From: Acanthaster planci
Lineage: Eukaryota > Echinodermata > Asteroidea > Valvatida > Acanthasteridae
Direction: 5' to 3'
Assembly (NCBI RefSeq): GCF_001949145.1
Contig: NW_019091594.1
Location: forward strand, 1 to 46,065
DNA: 46,065 nucleotides
The notes below the pieces were generated by a model that saw only the letters and a list, made by a program, of their open reading frames with translations, was not told the origin of the DNA and made no database searches. This document shows, piece by piece, positions 29,905-40,250 of the stretch; the first letter of the stretch is position 1, and the number at the start of each line of letters is the position of its first letter. The position numbers and the translations under genes are program-made.

Positions 29905-29991
29905 TGGATTTTTCAAGTGTACTCTCCATGGACATGACTCCAAAGTCTCTGCCTTCAACTATATTGATCACTTCTTCAGTCTCACTTTCAT
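29905..29991 (-). CDS. Exon of an unrecognised minus-strand gene (downstream of the pair)
   Basis: On the minus strand the acceptor tggcaacag precedes base 29991 and the donor gtaagt follows base 29905. Phase 1 in and out, 87 nt. It reads DESETEEVINIVEGRDFGVM and then SMESTLEKS: acidic, probably disordered or helical. I do not recognise the protein. The 3' continuation is unclear: a possible terminal exon at 29536-29468 (VRETSIDMVHHKQHQ..., stop TAG) needs phase 0 input, which this exon does not supply. Confidence 0.45.
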
Positions 29992-30371
29992 CTGTTGCCA
30001 AAGTACCACACAGAAATTAATTCACCAGAATTTTAAATACCAGAATATTGAAACAACGTTTGTACTTTTAGATTATAGACAGTCGCAGTATCTGTGTTGG
30101 ATTATAAATACCTGCATGACAACGGTTACAGTTACAATAGTTTTCAAAAATGGTGCTTTTAGTCAATGCATACAATACTGCCACAAATTTAAGTTATTAC
30201 TATGGGAATAAATATGTCCTTGGCCGGTGCTGCTCAGGTATTAAATGCATCCATTCTGCTGAGCTGGTCTTAAACAGTTTAAGACCGGCCAAGAACACAT
30301 GTATTCCGATTCATAAGTATGTTCTTTAAGGCAGCGAGTCAGAAGAGGTCGATATATGATGGATTTCTTAC

Positions 30372-30448
30372 CATTTTGTTCTAGAATTTTACTTTCATTT
30401 TCCCGAACATCCCCATCCATTTTATGGTATATTCCTTGTGCAAGTTGT
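30372..30448 (-). CDS. Exon of an unrecognised minus-strand gene (upstream of the pair)
   Basis: On the minus strand the acceptor gattcttttag precedes base 30448 and the donor gtaaga follows base 30372. 77 nt, phase 2 in and phase 1 out, which fits the exon at 29991-29905 exactly. It reads QLAQGIYHKMDGDVRENESK then ILEQN, a charged and probably helical sequence. Two good splice borders on each exon plus matching phase give moderate support. I found no upstream exon with the right phase. A short frame beginning MASSMVQNIRGLEK at 30828 (minus) is a possible start, but its phase does not fit directly. Confidence 0.45.
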
Positions 30449-30846
30449 CTAAAAGAATCTCCTTATATGGACATGGCACATGCATCGTGAGCTGCGTGCA
30501 CACAGACTCCCTACCAATCAGAATCGATTAAACTGTCTCGTACTCAGGTGCCAGGGCGTGATTTCAGCAGTAAGCATTATCACATCTCAACAGGCATTAT
30601 CAAATGTTAATACATGGTCAAGTTGCATGTTGTGCAATAGGGAGACTGTCTGATGAGGTATTTATGCATTTTGTTTTTAACTAGCAATGATGGCCCAAAG
30701 CTACAAGACTTTACTGGGTTGACTGCTATCTTGCTGATGTTCTTATTTTTAGCTTCTTTAATATAGGGGTTGCAAACAACTAATAACCTCACATGTCTTT
30801 TCTAAGCCCCGAATATTTTGAACCATACTTGATGCCATTTTTATTT

Positions 30847-31031
30847 GTGAGTGTGTAAACGCCTTCAATTGTGGACCTATAACAATAGGGGACAATAGGG
30901 TCCACGGTTGCCGAAGAGTCCACGGTTGGAAAACGTGTACAAAACATATGGGAGGTCTTCTGAAAAAGTTTAAGTATGAACAAAAGAGGAACAATAGGGA
31001 GTCCACGATTGACGGCGTTTGCACACTTGCG
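30847..31031. repeat. Palindromic repeat with internal gtccacggttg copies
   Basis: The arm 30847-30876 (gagtgtgtaaacgccttcaattgtggac) is inverted at 31001-31030 (gtccacgattgacggcgtttgcacac); the core 20-mers agree at 18 positions. Between the arms, gtccacggttg occurs twice as direct copies near 30899-30927, and acaataggg three times. It is probably a small foldback MITE. Confidence 0.6.
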
Positions 31032-31249
31032 TGTGTGTGTGACAGTCAATTTACATAACATTTCCTATGTTCAGTGCCCTCACTTGCCAGTTTGGCTCAA
31101 ACTGTATATTAAGTAGATAGCCTTAAGCCGGTGATGAGCTATTTACCTCTAAACCTCAGCAAAGCCAACAAGCACTGTATACCTTTAGTAGTTGTTCTTT
31201 TGCAATGCACAATGACTAGGGGTTTCTTTTGCACCATTAAAGATCCGAA

Positions 31250-32040
31250 AAGGAGAACCAAACATGTATGTCTGGTATCGACTTTTCCCTGAGTCACAAA
31301 TGGCGTCGTAGACAAAACGGTGCTCACCTTGTAACCCCCACTCAAACATGAGCTGCCTGACATCTAACTGGTGAACTGCTTGTAAGGTCAAAGATGGAAA
31401 GCGACACAGTGACGCAACTCAGAGCTGACCTGCAAGCAATGAAGCTGGCCTTGCAGAAGGAGGAGGAACAACAAACAGACACCGGGGGCAGGTCCTCCAT
31501 GCAACCAACATTCACCCCAAGCAGAATTTTGTTGTGGCCGGGAAGCAACTTGAGTGCTTCAGAGGCAAACCTGAGAAGGTTAGCAACCCTTCAGTGCAAG
31601 AGTGGGTGAGTGATGTGCGGGGCCAGCTGACAGTGAGGTAACTCCAAGAAGAAAAAAATCCTATTTAAAGTCTTTGGTGACAGGGACACATACACTGCCA
31701 CCTATCCTGACCACCTATCCACCTATCCTGACCACCTATCCTGCTCTCTGGATTTGGTAATAATTCCATGGCAAGACTGGATGACTAGAAGGCTACAATA
31801 CCACTCCCAACTCTTCAACCTTACTATTTGTTCTTCGGGCTTGAACTAAGGCTGCTAATCAACTACCTACTTGGTGCCGACAATCAGCAGGGAGGATGCT
31901 AATGTAGATGACAGGATAGAAGATTAAAACACCAGGATAATGCAAGCTTATGAGATGGCATCATGAAAGACTAAGAAGGAAGCCCTAATATACTGAAAGG
32001 AGAACCAAACATATTTATATGTCTGGTGTCGACTTTTCCA
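31250..32040 (+). mobile_element. Gag-like LTR-retrotransposon relic between short direct repeats
   Basis: A ~40-bp sequence (ggagaaccaaacat...atgtctggtatcgacttttcc) at about 31250-31288 is repeated in the same orientation at about 31998-32039. Between them a frame from ATG 31394 reads MESDTVTQLRADLQAMKLAL, a coiled-coil-like start. It is followed, after a frameshift, by FVVAGKQLECFRGKPEK and VQEWVSDVRGQL (about 31525-31635), which resembles the start of a Gag-type capsid region. The repeats could be remnants of LTR edges. A cacctatcctgac tandem repeat follows at 31698-31741. Assignment is tentative. Confidence 0.45.
31394..31640 (+). pseudogene. Gag-like N-terminal fragment
   Basis: A coiled-coil-like start (LRADLQAMKLALQKEEEQQ) is followed by an out-of-frame LECFRGKPEK...VQEWVSDVR segment, then a TAA. 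In Gag-type proteins a KL-x-x-F-x-G motif followed by a W marks the capsid start. No protease or polymerase follows, so it is a broken piece. Confidence 0.45.
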
Positions 32041-33773
32041 TTTCATAAATGTATTTTACTCCAGAAACCAGACAGAGAGTTGGCCTTACATAATTAATTA
32101 AACACTTAATAACCACATGATATGTGGGGTGCAAACTAATGGGTTTTGTTTTGTTTTGTAAGGCAGAGTAACTAAACACAACATGCATGCACATTGTCAC
32201 TATGTTGATCAACCCCTTGCACTTTTCTACTTTTGTCTTTACCCAGTTCTTTCAATTATTTTCTTGGAACTGTATTTCCGTTTCTTTAAATTCAGACCAT
32301 ACAGTCTTGTTCAAGTTATTTTATGTGCGACTTTGAAGAAATGTATTGACAGTTATATTAAGCATTTGGAAATCTCATCAATAGCCTGAGTCAACTGACT
32401 TGAGAGGGCGCTCTATGAGGGGGGGCTGCCATGATTATATTCACTCTGTGTGTCTGTAGTTTTTAAATCCTTCATCATCCACTTTTAATGAAAGTTTTCC
32501 CCCATATTCTTTGTACTTTTTGGTTGTTAGACTGTTGTGACACTGTATATTTCAAATTGAGAACTATGTTCCATCTCGGAGAGAAATTTTTTTAGTCAAT
32601 TTGGAAATTGTGAGCGGTTCCTGGAACTGCTTCATGTACACCATTGACAAATGTGAGAATGACCCAATGATCAACCATGACTGTGACAACAGTTATTGGG
32701 CTGCTATTTGGGTGAACAATCCTTGAAGTACCTCCTGGTCAATTTTTTCCACAAGTTAAAGTGCTTGAAACACACAGTATGCACTTAAATTCAATTGTCA
32801 TGACTGTTGCTGAAGACAGACATAATCAAATGCAGTCCGGATGAACTGTTTCTAACTGTGGGGAAAGTCACCTGACCTAAACCTAAACTATCTGCATTGG
32901 CCCTTGAGTTTGATGAGTAATCTAAAGGCCAGGGGTCCGTGGTTGCTTTGGCAGAAATATACCACCGACTGGTAATTAATTTAGTGACCCAGTCGACTGA
33001 CACAACAATGAGCATGTGCCTACATAAGGTATTTCCAGCAAGATTTCGTATACTTTTCCTTAGCTTATATAATCACTACATTTACACAATTGGAATTGAC
33101 TTATTTTATACAAGAGTTACAAAAGAATAACACAAAATACAATTACACAAGAACACTTAGATGATCCGCACTCTGCAAAGTGCCGTCAATAATCCACACT
33201 CCGCAACCTATTACCTGTATCTGCAATCCACACTCCTCACTCAGGGTGACTGCACCCAAGATATCAGCGAATTGCTGGTGCTAATTAACTAACCCAAATT
33301 GACGGGTAACTCAGGGCATCTGCTGACATTCTGGCTGTCCAGTCTTTCATTGCTTTCCTAGATGGTAACCCTTGACAACTCTGCCCACAAATCTATCCAC
33401 ACAGTATTGTTCTACTGACGGTCCTTTCTGACCAAAACTAAGAACAGTAAACAACAACTCAACTACTGCGGATACAGTAATTAACTGCTTAGATTGCGGC
33501 ATCAGTACCTGAAGTGCTCGCAGACTCTCAGGGTACAGTCCACTAATTCAAGCAACATTGAAAACTATGTAAAATCAGCACTGTTTAGGGCCAGTAACAT
33601 GCATACTGTGGCGGGCATCCCCGGGCCTACCCTGAGTTGATGGGATCAAACCAAGCACTATTAGTGGCAGAGTCGATCTTCCCAACCCAAGGCTTTTCCC
33701 CAGACGAGAGACCACTCAGAGCGACCTCAAGGCAAAGGGTGCGGGACCGTTTTGAAGGAAATGTACCGCCAAT
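32041..33773. other. Intergenic, nothing firm
   Basis: 1.7 kb without a recognisable gene. Imperfect copies of aatccacactcc lie at 33160-33240. The part next to 33773 may be the internal leader of the LTR element to the right. Confidence 0.4.
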
Positions 33774-34455
33774 TGTGACCNNNNNNNNNNNNNNNNNNNN
33801 NNNNNNNNNNNNNNNNNNNNNNNNNNNNNNNNNNNNNNNNNNNNNNNNNNNNNNNNNNNNNNNNNNNNNNNNNNNNNNNNNNNNNNNNNNNNNNNNNNNN
33901 NNNNNNNNNNNNNNNNNNNNNNNNNNNNNNNNNNNNNNNNNNNNNNNNNNNNNNNNNNNNNNNNNNNNNNNNNNNNNNNNNNNNNNATTCACTGTGCATC
34001 AACCACACACAGCGCATCAACAATGCACACCGCGTCAGCAACGTACAACTTGTACAACTTCGTGCGAGCTTCACCTAACGTGTATGCGAGCCAGCGTCAG
34101 CAACGTACAGCTCTCACAGCTTTGTACTTGCAACGCGTCAGCTACACACACTAGTCAGCCACGTACAGTCTATACAATCACGTACTTGCAACGCATCAGC
34201 ACCACGCAACGCTTCGCACAGCACTGACAATGCCTTAGCTCCATGCCAACTCACCAACTTCACTCTGCGAAATCCAACACGCAACCACCTATAACGCGAT
34301 CGCAGCGCTCGCTGCAGTAGCACGACCATGTGCACACAGCGCGCTACGCTATGCCTAGCCAGCACACGTAACCAAGTCACTAGCCAATCCGGTACGTGCA
34401 CTGCAACTCATTAATAAAATTAGACTAGCTCTAGTCCTATACACTTTCCGTCACA
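33774..34455 (-). mobile_element. Probable LTR on the minus strand, containing an assembly gap
   Basis: Read on the minus strand it begins TGTGACGGAAAGTG at 34455 and ends GGTCACA at 33774, so the termini are the inverted hexamers TGTGAC...GTCACA. Directly after the end comes ATTGGCGGTAC, where a TGG could start a tRNA primer-binding site. The body is CpG-rich with degenerate tandem words (gcgtcagcaacgtac). Flanks show no target duplication, which suggests a 5' LTR with its internal part running to lower coordinates. The gap hides about a third of it. Confidence 0.5.
33781..33986. other. Assembly gap (206 N)
   Basis: Run of N within the probable LTR. Frames that cross it are meaningless. Confidence 0.99.
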
Positions 34456-34809
34456 ATACCAACATCCCTGAGATTTCTGAAACACAAATGAAATTATTGT
34501 CTGGTCACTAATCTTTCAATTTTTTTTCAATTTTTTTGTGGGTTAATCAATTACATTTTTAATTATTCCCACAAAACAGAATCACCCCCGAAAAGTGATT
34601 TTTCCGAAGTCTGATTGCAGCCATTTTTCAAGTGGCAACCCTCAACTTTCTCGGCCACTTAGGACCATTTTTCAACCATAGTTTTTAGCCATTCTGCTCT
34701 CATCTGAAAGCTCACAGACTTAGGGAGTTGATTCTGGAAACGATTTACACAATCTCACCATTTTGGGGGGCCAAACAATCTTCTTTTTCAAAAGATACTA
34801 TAGGGATTT

Positions 34810-34855
34810 TTTTAATGCTAATGACCTGGCCAGAAATTTTCATTTTAATTAGTGG
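34810..34855. repeat. 46-bp dispersed repeat, copy 1
   Basis: tttaatgctaatgacctggc followed by cagaaattttcattttaattagtgg. It matches 44943-44988 with three differences. Similarity stops at both sides, so it is a short fragment of a repeat family. Confidence 0.7.
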
Positions 34856-35828
34856 ACTACACCTCTCAGCAGTAGTGCACACAAAAGGAGTGGTCACACA
34901 CAGCGTTAACTTAGTGAACCAGGCCTCCAGACTGTACACTGCGTGTGTAATGGCACAAACTAGACAAAACATAAACTTGCACCAGTCCTGCGCTGCCTTA
35001 AACGTACATTTACATGGGGAATAATGTACAGATTAATGCTAATGTACACAGGTACCAATACTGTGGTCTCACGCATTATCTGCGCCTATACAAAGATGAG
35101 AATGATGTCATCTTCAACTGAAACCTAAACTCGTATAAGCCATTTCGTCAAAATATTGCAAGAAACCCCGGCCCTGAAAATAGTTTCCAGTCTGAGCAGT
35201 GTGCGCACAATCAAGTTGCAGATAAATCTAGAATGACTGTTTCCACTTGTGTAACTCTTTGGTTATGACAAAGACTCATTAGACTCATTTCAGGCTTATT
35301 TTATGTCACGTTGTGTCACTCTGTTTCCATGTGGTCCACATCCTTTGTCTACTTCTTCATGTCTACTGGTCTACTACAGTGTGTCCACTCTAATGAGGCC
35401 ACACACTGAGAGTACCATCTCAACTCTTAGTACATCCCTTTTCCAATAAGAAGATCAAAATAAAAATTGATACTGATACTATGATGCAGCTTTTCCCAGA
35501 ATGTCCACAGGTTTAAGATTGTCCAGTTCAATCACAAAACATGGAGTATAGCCATTTAATTGTTCTTCCAAAAAAAGGAAGGCATGAAAGGAAAGGAATA
35601 GTTGTCAATAAAGAGAAAAACGTGTTGTTCCAAAAGGGATAGAAGTTAGACCTTGCATGTGCTCAGTTTAGTTAAAACAAAAAGGCTACTAAGAGTTGTA
35701 TTGCAACACAACATTATTGTTTGGAAGCAGGAGTCATTTTGAACTGTAATATTTATTGTGTGAGGCATTTCTACATTGGAACTCCTGTTTTTCAGAACAG
35801 TATGCTCAATGGGGGATGGGAGGGAGGT
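34856..35828. other. Non-coding, nothing recognised
   Basis: AT-rich, with poly(A)-like runs. The part next to 35828 is probably the truncated 3' edge of DIRS-3. Confidence 0.4.
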
Positions 35829-35905
35829 GACTGTTTGGGGTAGGTATTCAATTCCTGTGGAGGAGGAGTCTTCTGCTTTCAACCTACCCCAGACAGTCAC
35901 CAAAT
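35829..35905 (-). repeat. DIRS-3 internal complementary region
   Basis: Plus-strand sequence starts ggtgactgtttggggtaggt and ends acctaccccagacagtcacc, with a 37-nt middle containing gaggaggagtc. The two outer blocks are near-perfect inverted copies, and the layout is identical to 10766-10857. Confidence 0.85.
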
Positions 35906-36009
35906 ATGCAGAGTAGCACCGATCCCCACTACGTCCAGAATGTGTGTTAGGGTAGGATAATAAACCTCGGGTGCTATAGAGCGGACTCACCAGATCATGA
36001 AGCTGTTAG

Positions 36010-36800
36010 GTAGTTCCAGTGATGGTCCGCCCTACTGAAGAGCCCTTTTGCAATGACATGACCAATGTCCGGGCAACTCTTTTATGTGAGGAGTCTCTCT
36101 GTAAGACGTCAGTGAGGTAGCATGTGGTTAATGTTGATGAGGTCTTCCAACATGCCACGTTGCATATCTCTTCCATTGGAATGCCTTGGAAGTAGGCCCA
36201 TGAGGTTGAGACTAACTGGATGTCATGAACTCTGATAAGGCATTGAGTCTGATTGTCCGGGGAATTTGGCCAGTCCGGGTTGGCAAATTTGATGGCTGAA
36301 ACTGCCCACCTCGCTAAAGTGTCTCTGGTTGCTGCTTCATATGGTTTTATCGTATTAATGAGGAGCTGAAAAGTTGTACCTCTGAGCTTTCAAGTCCTAG
36401 CTAGGTACCATTTCAGAGTTCGGAGTGGGCACCAAGGCTTGTTATCTGGGGTCCCAGTGTGTTTAGTAAAGTCCAGCTCAAAAATGTAAGGAGGGTAGAA
36501 GGACACAGACTGTTTCTTGGTGAGGAATCCCAGGGCCGGGATGAGGCAAACACCATGTGGCAATCAGCAGTGGATAATGCTTTCAGTTCACTGCCGATGT
36601 GAGGTAGTATATAACTAGTAGTTCTGAATGGTTGACACCTATAGGTCTGACTTGAAAAGATGCATGAAGAAGTCAGCCACCGCACTCACAGAACTTTTGG
36701 TCGGAGTAAGACCTGGTTCTGTACACCATGTAGTAAAATGTAGTAGTCTGGTGTTGTAGATACTGGGCATAGATTTGCATCTACTTCTGGAAGCCGTCTC
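36010..36800 (-). pseudogene. DIRS-3 tyrosine recombinase, degenerate
   Basis: Minus-strand frames give DFTKHTGTPDNKPWCPLRTL and KWYL. Then come segments reading RVHDIQLVSTSWAYFQGIPM and AWWKTSSTLTTCYLTDVLQ (about 36233-36105). The box that is RAHDVR in DIRS-1 reads RVHDIQ (36233-36216), so the catalytic arginine is replaced by glutamine. The candidate nucleophile tyrosine is kept (about 36118). Frameshifts separate the parts. Confidence 0.75.
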
Positions 36801-37189
36801 AGCAGCTTCCTCTTAAATTCCTGCTGAGTGGAAGGATCGTTTGACAATGGCCAGCTTGTGTAGGGACACCGGGTGATGGTGAAGCATGCCCGACATCAGC
36901 TGGTAGAGTAGGTTTGGTCTGGCGGGAAGGACAATTGGCATCTGCACAAGGAGCCTGCTTAGTTGTGGGAACCAAGGCTGACGCGGCCAAAAGAGAGTGA
37001 TGACAAGAACTTGGCACCGCTCCTGTTCAATCTTGGATAACGCTGCTGGCATCAGGGATATTGGAAGATAGGCATAGGCCAACAGCCCTTCCCAGCTGAT
37101 CTGGAGAGCATTTGTTGCCCAAGCCTGCAGGTGGTAGTGTCTGGTGCAGAACATCGGCAGTTGGGCATTCTCCGCCAAAGCAAATAGGT

Positions 37190-38438
37190 CAATGTTTTCG
37201 ATCTTCCGATCTTGTTGAAGACCTGTTGGACCACACCGGCCGTCCAAAGAGTCCACTCCATCGATGGATGTTCCCACAAGAGAGGGCATCTGTGATGGAG
37301 TTGTCGATGGCTGGTATGTGGGTCGCCTGGAGATCCATGTTGTGATCCCAGACCAACAGAAACATTTGTCTTGGCAGGAGGCAGAGCCAAGGGGAACATG
37401 TGCCTCCCCCCCCCACTATGTAAGACACCACTGTGGAGTTGTCCAAGCGTACGAGGATGCGTTTGCCCAGAATGCTCAAATGGAAGGACTTTAAAGTGTT
37501 GAATGCTGCCTGGAGTTCCAAGACATTGATGTGACTCCTTCAGAACGGAGGTCCCAGGTTCCCAATGCTTGAAGCAGAGGAAGGCTCCCCAGCCAAGGCT
37601 CAAAGTGTCCGTTGTTATGATTGCTTCTGGCTCCACTTTGGTGAAAGGAAGGGGGTGCACAAAGTCTGTTGTGGGCCGGGGACAGGGAGGTTGATGGAGT
37701 CTGATTTTGGTCTGTAGAAGGCTAGTAGATGAAGCTGTTACGAGCACATGCAGAGAGGACATCGAGTGGGAATGGGCTTGGACTTCTTGAGATTGATGAT
37801 GAAGCCCAAGCAGCTTCTGATGACGCAGGTAAGACGAGCGGAGGAAACACTGTCTTGTCAAATGATCTGCTAATGATGAACCAGTCATCAAGATATTGGA
37901 ATAGCATGACGTCCTGCTTTCGGAGATGGGCAGAGACAATCTTTGTAATCCTCGTGAACACTCTCAGAAAAATGAAGAGGCTGAAGGGAAGAGCTGTGAA
38001 TTCGAACAGGTTCCCTTTGTACAGAAAGCACAGGTACTTGGAGCTTTGTGGGTGTATTGGAACATGAAGGTATGCATCATGCAGGTCTATGGGAAGAGGC
38101 CCAACAAGGAATTGGAAGACATTGGAAAACTGTCCGTAGCATCTCCATGCGGAATTTCTTGGCGGAATGAATCTGTTCAGAGGCTTGAGGTCAATGATGG
38201 GTCTCCAGGTTTTTGGTTCTTTCTTCAGAGTGAGAAAGAATGTGGAAATGAGGCCCTTGTTCATCTTGGACTTGAGAAAGGGGCGGGTGGCTTGATTTTG
38301 GAGGAGAGAGTGTATTTTGGACTCCCGAGCCTGTTGCTTGTTTCTGTCAGAAGGAACTGAAGTTGGACAGATAGACGTTACAGACGGAGGGGTGCTTGTG
38401 AACTTGAGGGAATATCGGTAGTGAATTGTCACAATCAC
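37190..38438 (-). pseudogene. DIRS-3 reverse transcriptase and RNase H, degenerate
   Basis: A 238-residue open frame (38438-37722) contains KTWRPIIDLKPLNRFIPP, DLHDAYLHVPIHPQ and YLDDWFI (37895-37881), so the catalytic box is intact here. The usual LPFGLSTxPRVF reads LPFSLFIFLRVF. RNase H follows in shifted frames: IITTDTLSLGWGAFL, LDNSTVVSYI and IPAIDNSITDALS. A frameshift falls at a run of C (about 37408-37416 on plus), where the frame changes inside a GGGG stretch of the protein. Confidence 0.85.
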
Positions 38439-38450
38439 CCAGCTGTCCTG

Positions 38451-39404
38451 GGTGACTTCTCCCCAGAACCCCGCAAAACATTATAGTCCCCCCCCCCGAC
38501 GCATCAGGGATCAGAGGACTGAAGTGAATCTGCATATTCAGTGGCACCTACTCTTGAATGGACAGGAGTAGCGCGGACTGGAAGTTCTTTCTCTAAACCT
38601 CTTCTGAGATGACTTGGAGGGCTGAGAACAGGAAGTACTGCCACTGGTGGCAACACACAGTAACTGGACATCTTGCGACCCCAGGCTAAATCGCAAGGGA
38701 TGTCGGATCTGCAGTGGTCCCCAGAGACATGGTGTGCAGGTCCATTGGTGAGTGGACACGCCCTGGCGACATGTCGACCACTGCCCAAACTATGGGTGAA
38801 CTAGTATTACTAAAACCAAGACACCGTCTGTCTGGTATCCTGTGACTGTCTGGTTGGAGTAGTCTCTGTGACTGTCTGGCATTCGAGCATCAAGCTACTA
38901 TCGGCCTTTAGAAATCTGGAGTGTAGCTCCATATGCAGTCAAGTACTTGTACTTGTACTAACTTCTTCTCTGGCAGCTACTTCAGTCAACCTTGTTCTAG
39001 ACGTACCGGTCCGACCCTTTCCTCAGGACTCAACCAGCTAGACCGAGAGAGGGATTTTGGTGTATGGGCAACCCAGAGTCTCCATAGATTTGCCCAGGCT
39101 TGCGCTCTGGAGAGGGAACTCCAGCTTTGTAGCTTTTGCAGAAACAAACAGGCAGTGACTGGAACTGGTTTTAAGCTAAAGCTAAATTGGCATACGGCTT
39201 AGTGCTAGGGGTTGCTCCCAACAGTGGGAGAGGTTATTTAATTTCATTGGACAGCTACTGCTCAACCTTAAGCTGAGCAGCCCTCAGCCAGTAAGGTGCA
39301 ATCCCGCCACTCACCTGCCCCACTGGGTGTATGGGGCTTAGGATAAATCTGACAAGTGGACGGTCAGTAATGCACCAAACAACTTCAGGACAATTACCAA
39401 GAGA
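38451..39404. other. Spacer between DIRS-3 and LINE
   Basis: Contains relics of the DIRS-3 5' region (gtgactgtctgg twice near 38840-38880) and, from about 39250, sequence likely to be the 5' region of the following LINE. No intact gene. Confidence 0.4.
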
Positions 39405-40090
39405 ATTGGCAGCTGGAATGTCTGCACATGACAACCGGTTTATCAAAATAAAATAAAATAAAATATCTCTGACATACGGAAAACTGCTGTAATCAACAAT
39501 GAGTTGTTATAATATGCAGGTAGATATCATTGCCCTACAGGGGACCTGTCTTGCTGAGTCTGAATCCTTAAAGAATCTGACTACACCTTTTCAGAAATAT
39601 GCTACAGTACTTGACATGGTCCAACCCGGTGGCACTAGCAGAGCTTACCCTGCAGTTGAACACGTCAGGTGGCCCTGTCAACTTCCTGAATGTTTATGCC
39701 CCAACCCTTACAGCTCCTGATGATATCAAAGACACCTTCTATAACCAGCTTGACTCAGCCATCAATGGTTTTAGACCCCAGGAAGCCTTGGTCATACTTG
39801 GTGATTTCAAGCATGGCCTAGTTGCCTTGGTCATGTTGGAGTGGGCAGATGCAACAATGGTCAGCGTCTACTAGAGCTATGTTCATACCATGGGCTATGT
39901 GTCACCAATACATTATTTTGTACTAAACCATATCATCATGTGTCCTGGAGACATCATGTTTGAAGCATTGGCACCAGTTTGATCTTATCCTCATCAGGAG
40001 AATTCACTTGAAGGACTTCCTTGTGACAAGATCACATCATAGTGCTGACTGTGACACATATCATTCTCTTGTTTGCAGTAAAATGTGGCT
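39405..40090 (+). pseudogene. LINE endonuclease (APE) domain, degenerate
   Basis: Starts IGSWNV. An (AAAAT)4 insertion follows, then VDIIALQGTCLAESESL, where the family has ALQET and a catalytic glutamate; here the E is replaced by G. After a frameshift comes FLNVYAPTL and LGDFKHG, where LGDFNA is expected, so the catalytic N is lost. It ends SWRHH...KHWHQFDLIL and SADCDTYHSL. APE domains nick the target DNA to prime reverse transcription. Confidence 0.85.
39445..39464. repeat. (AAAAT)4 microsatellite
   Basis: Four perfect AAAAT units between the IGSWNV start and the rest of the LINE endonuclease frame. Confidence 0.95.
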
Positions 40091-40114
40091 CCGACCAAAA
40101 ACCTTTCACCACAC

Positions 40115-40131
40115 TTATAATAATAATAATT
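40115..40131. repeat. (TAA)n microsatellite, 3' tail of nested LINE
   Basis: ataataataataat next to the insertion edge. It is consistent with the simple-repeat 3' tail of an L2/CR1-type element on the minus strand. Confidence 0.7.
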
Positions 40132-40217
40132 AAAAATTTACAATGTGCCGTTTCCATAAAAATAATCAACGCCGCAGTACAAGTTAATGTAAAAAATAAT
40201 GGATTTAAGAAATTGAG

Positions 40218-40250
40218 GGATGGATGGATGGATGGATGGATGGATGGATG
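40218..40250. repeat. (GGAT)8 microsatellite
   Basis: Eight perfect tandem GGAT units within the 3' region of the nested LINE. Confidence 0.95.

Larger units (their letters stand above)
35829..38450 (-). mobile_element. DIRS-3: DIRS-like element on the minus strand, ends truncated
   Basis: In minus orientation: reverse transcriptase (38438-37722), RNase H (about 37650-37190), tyrosine recombinase (about 36800-36010), then an internal complementary region (35905-35829). This is the same order as DIRS-1. The complementary region has the same plan as in DIRS-1, including a central gactcctcctccac. No right terminal repeat is seen beyond 35829. Two ccagacagtcac copies near 38840-38880 may be remnants of the left repeat. 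The element is broken by frameshifts. Confidence 0.8.

Noticed and set aside
30783-30829. Possible first exon MASSMVQNIRGLEKT on the minus strand
   Set aside because: The donor gtgagg gives phase 1, while the next supported exon needs phase 2. No bridging exon was found.
32560-32930. Possible transposase relic
   Set aside because: A few suggestive words but no DDE motif or terminal repeats could be found.
33627-34227. Long frames on both strands across 33781-33986
   Set aside because: They run through 206 undetermined bases and are artefacts.
37112-38360. Plus-strand frames opposite DIRS-3
   Set aside because: Shadows of the minus-strand RT/RNase H; no independent motifs.
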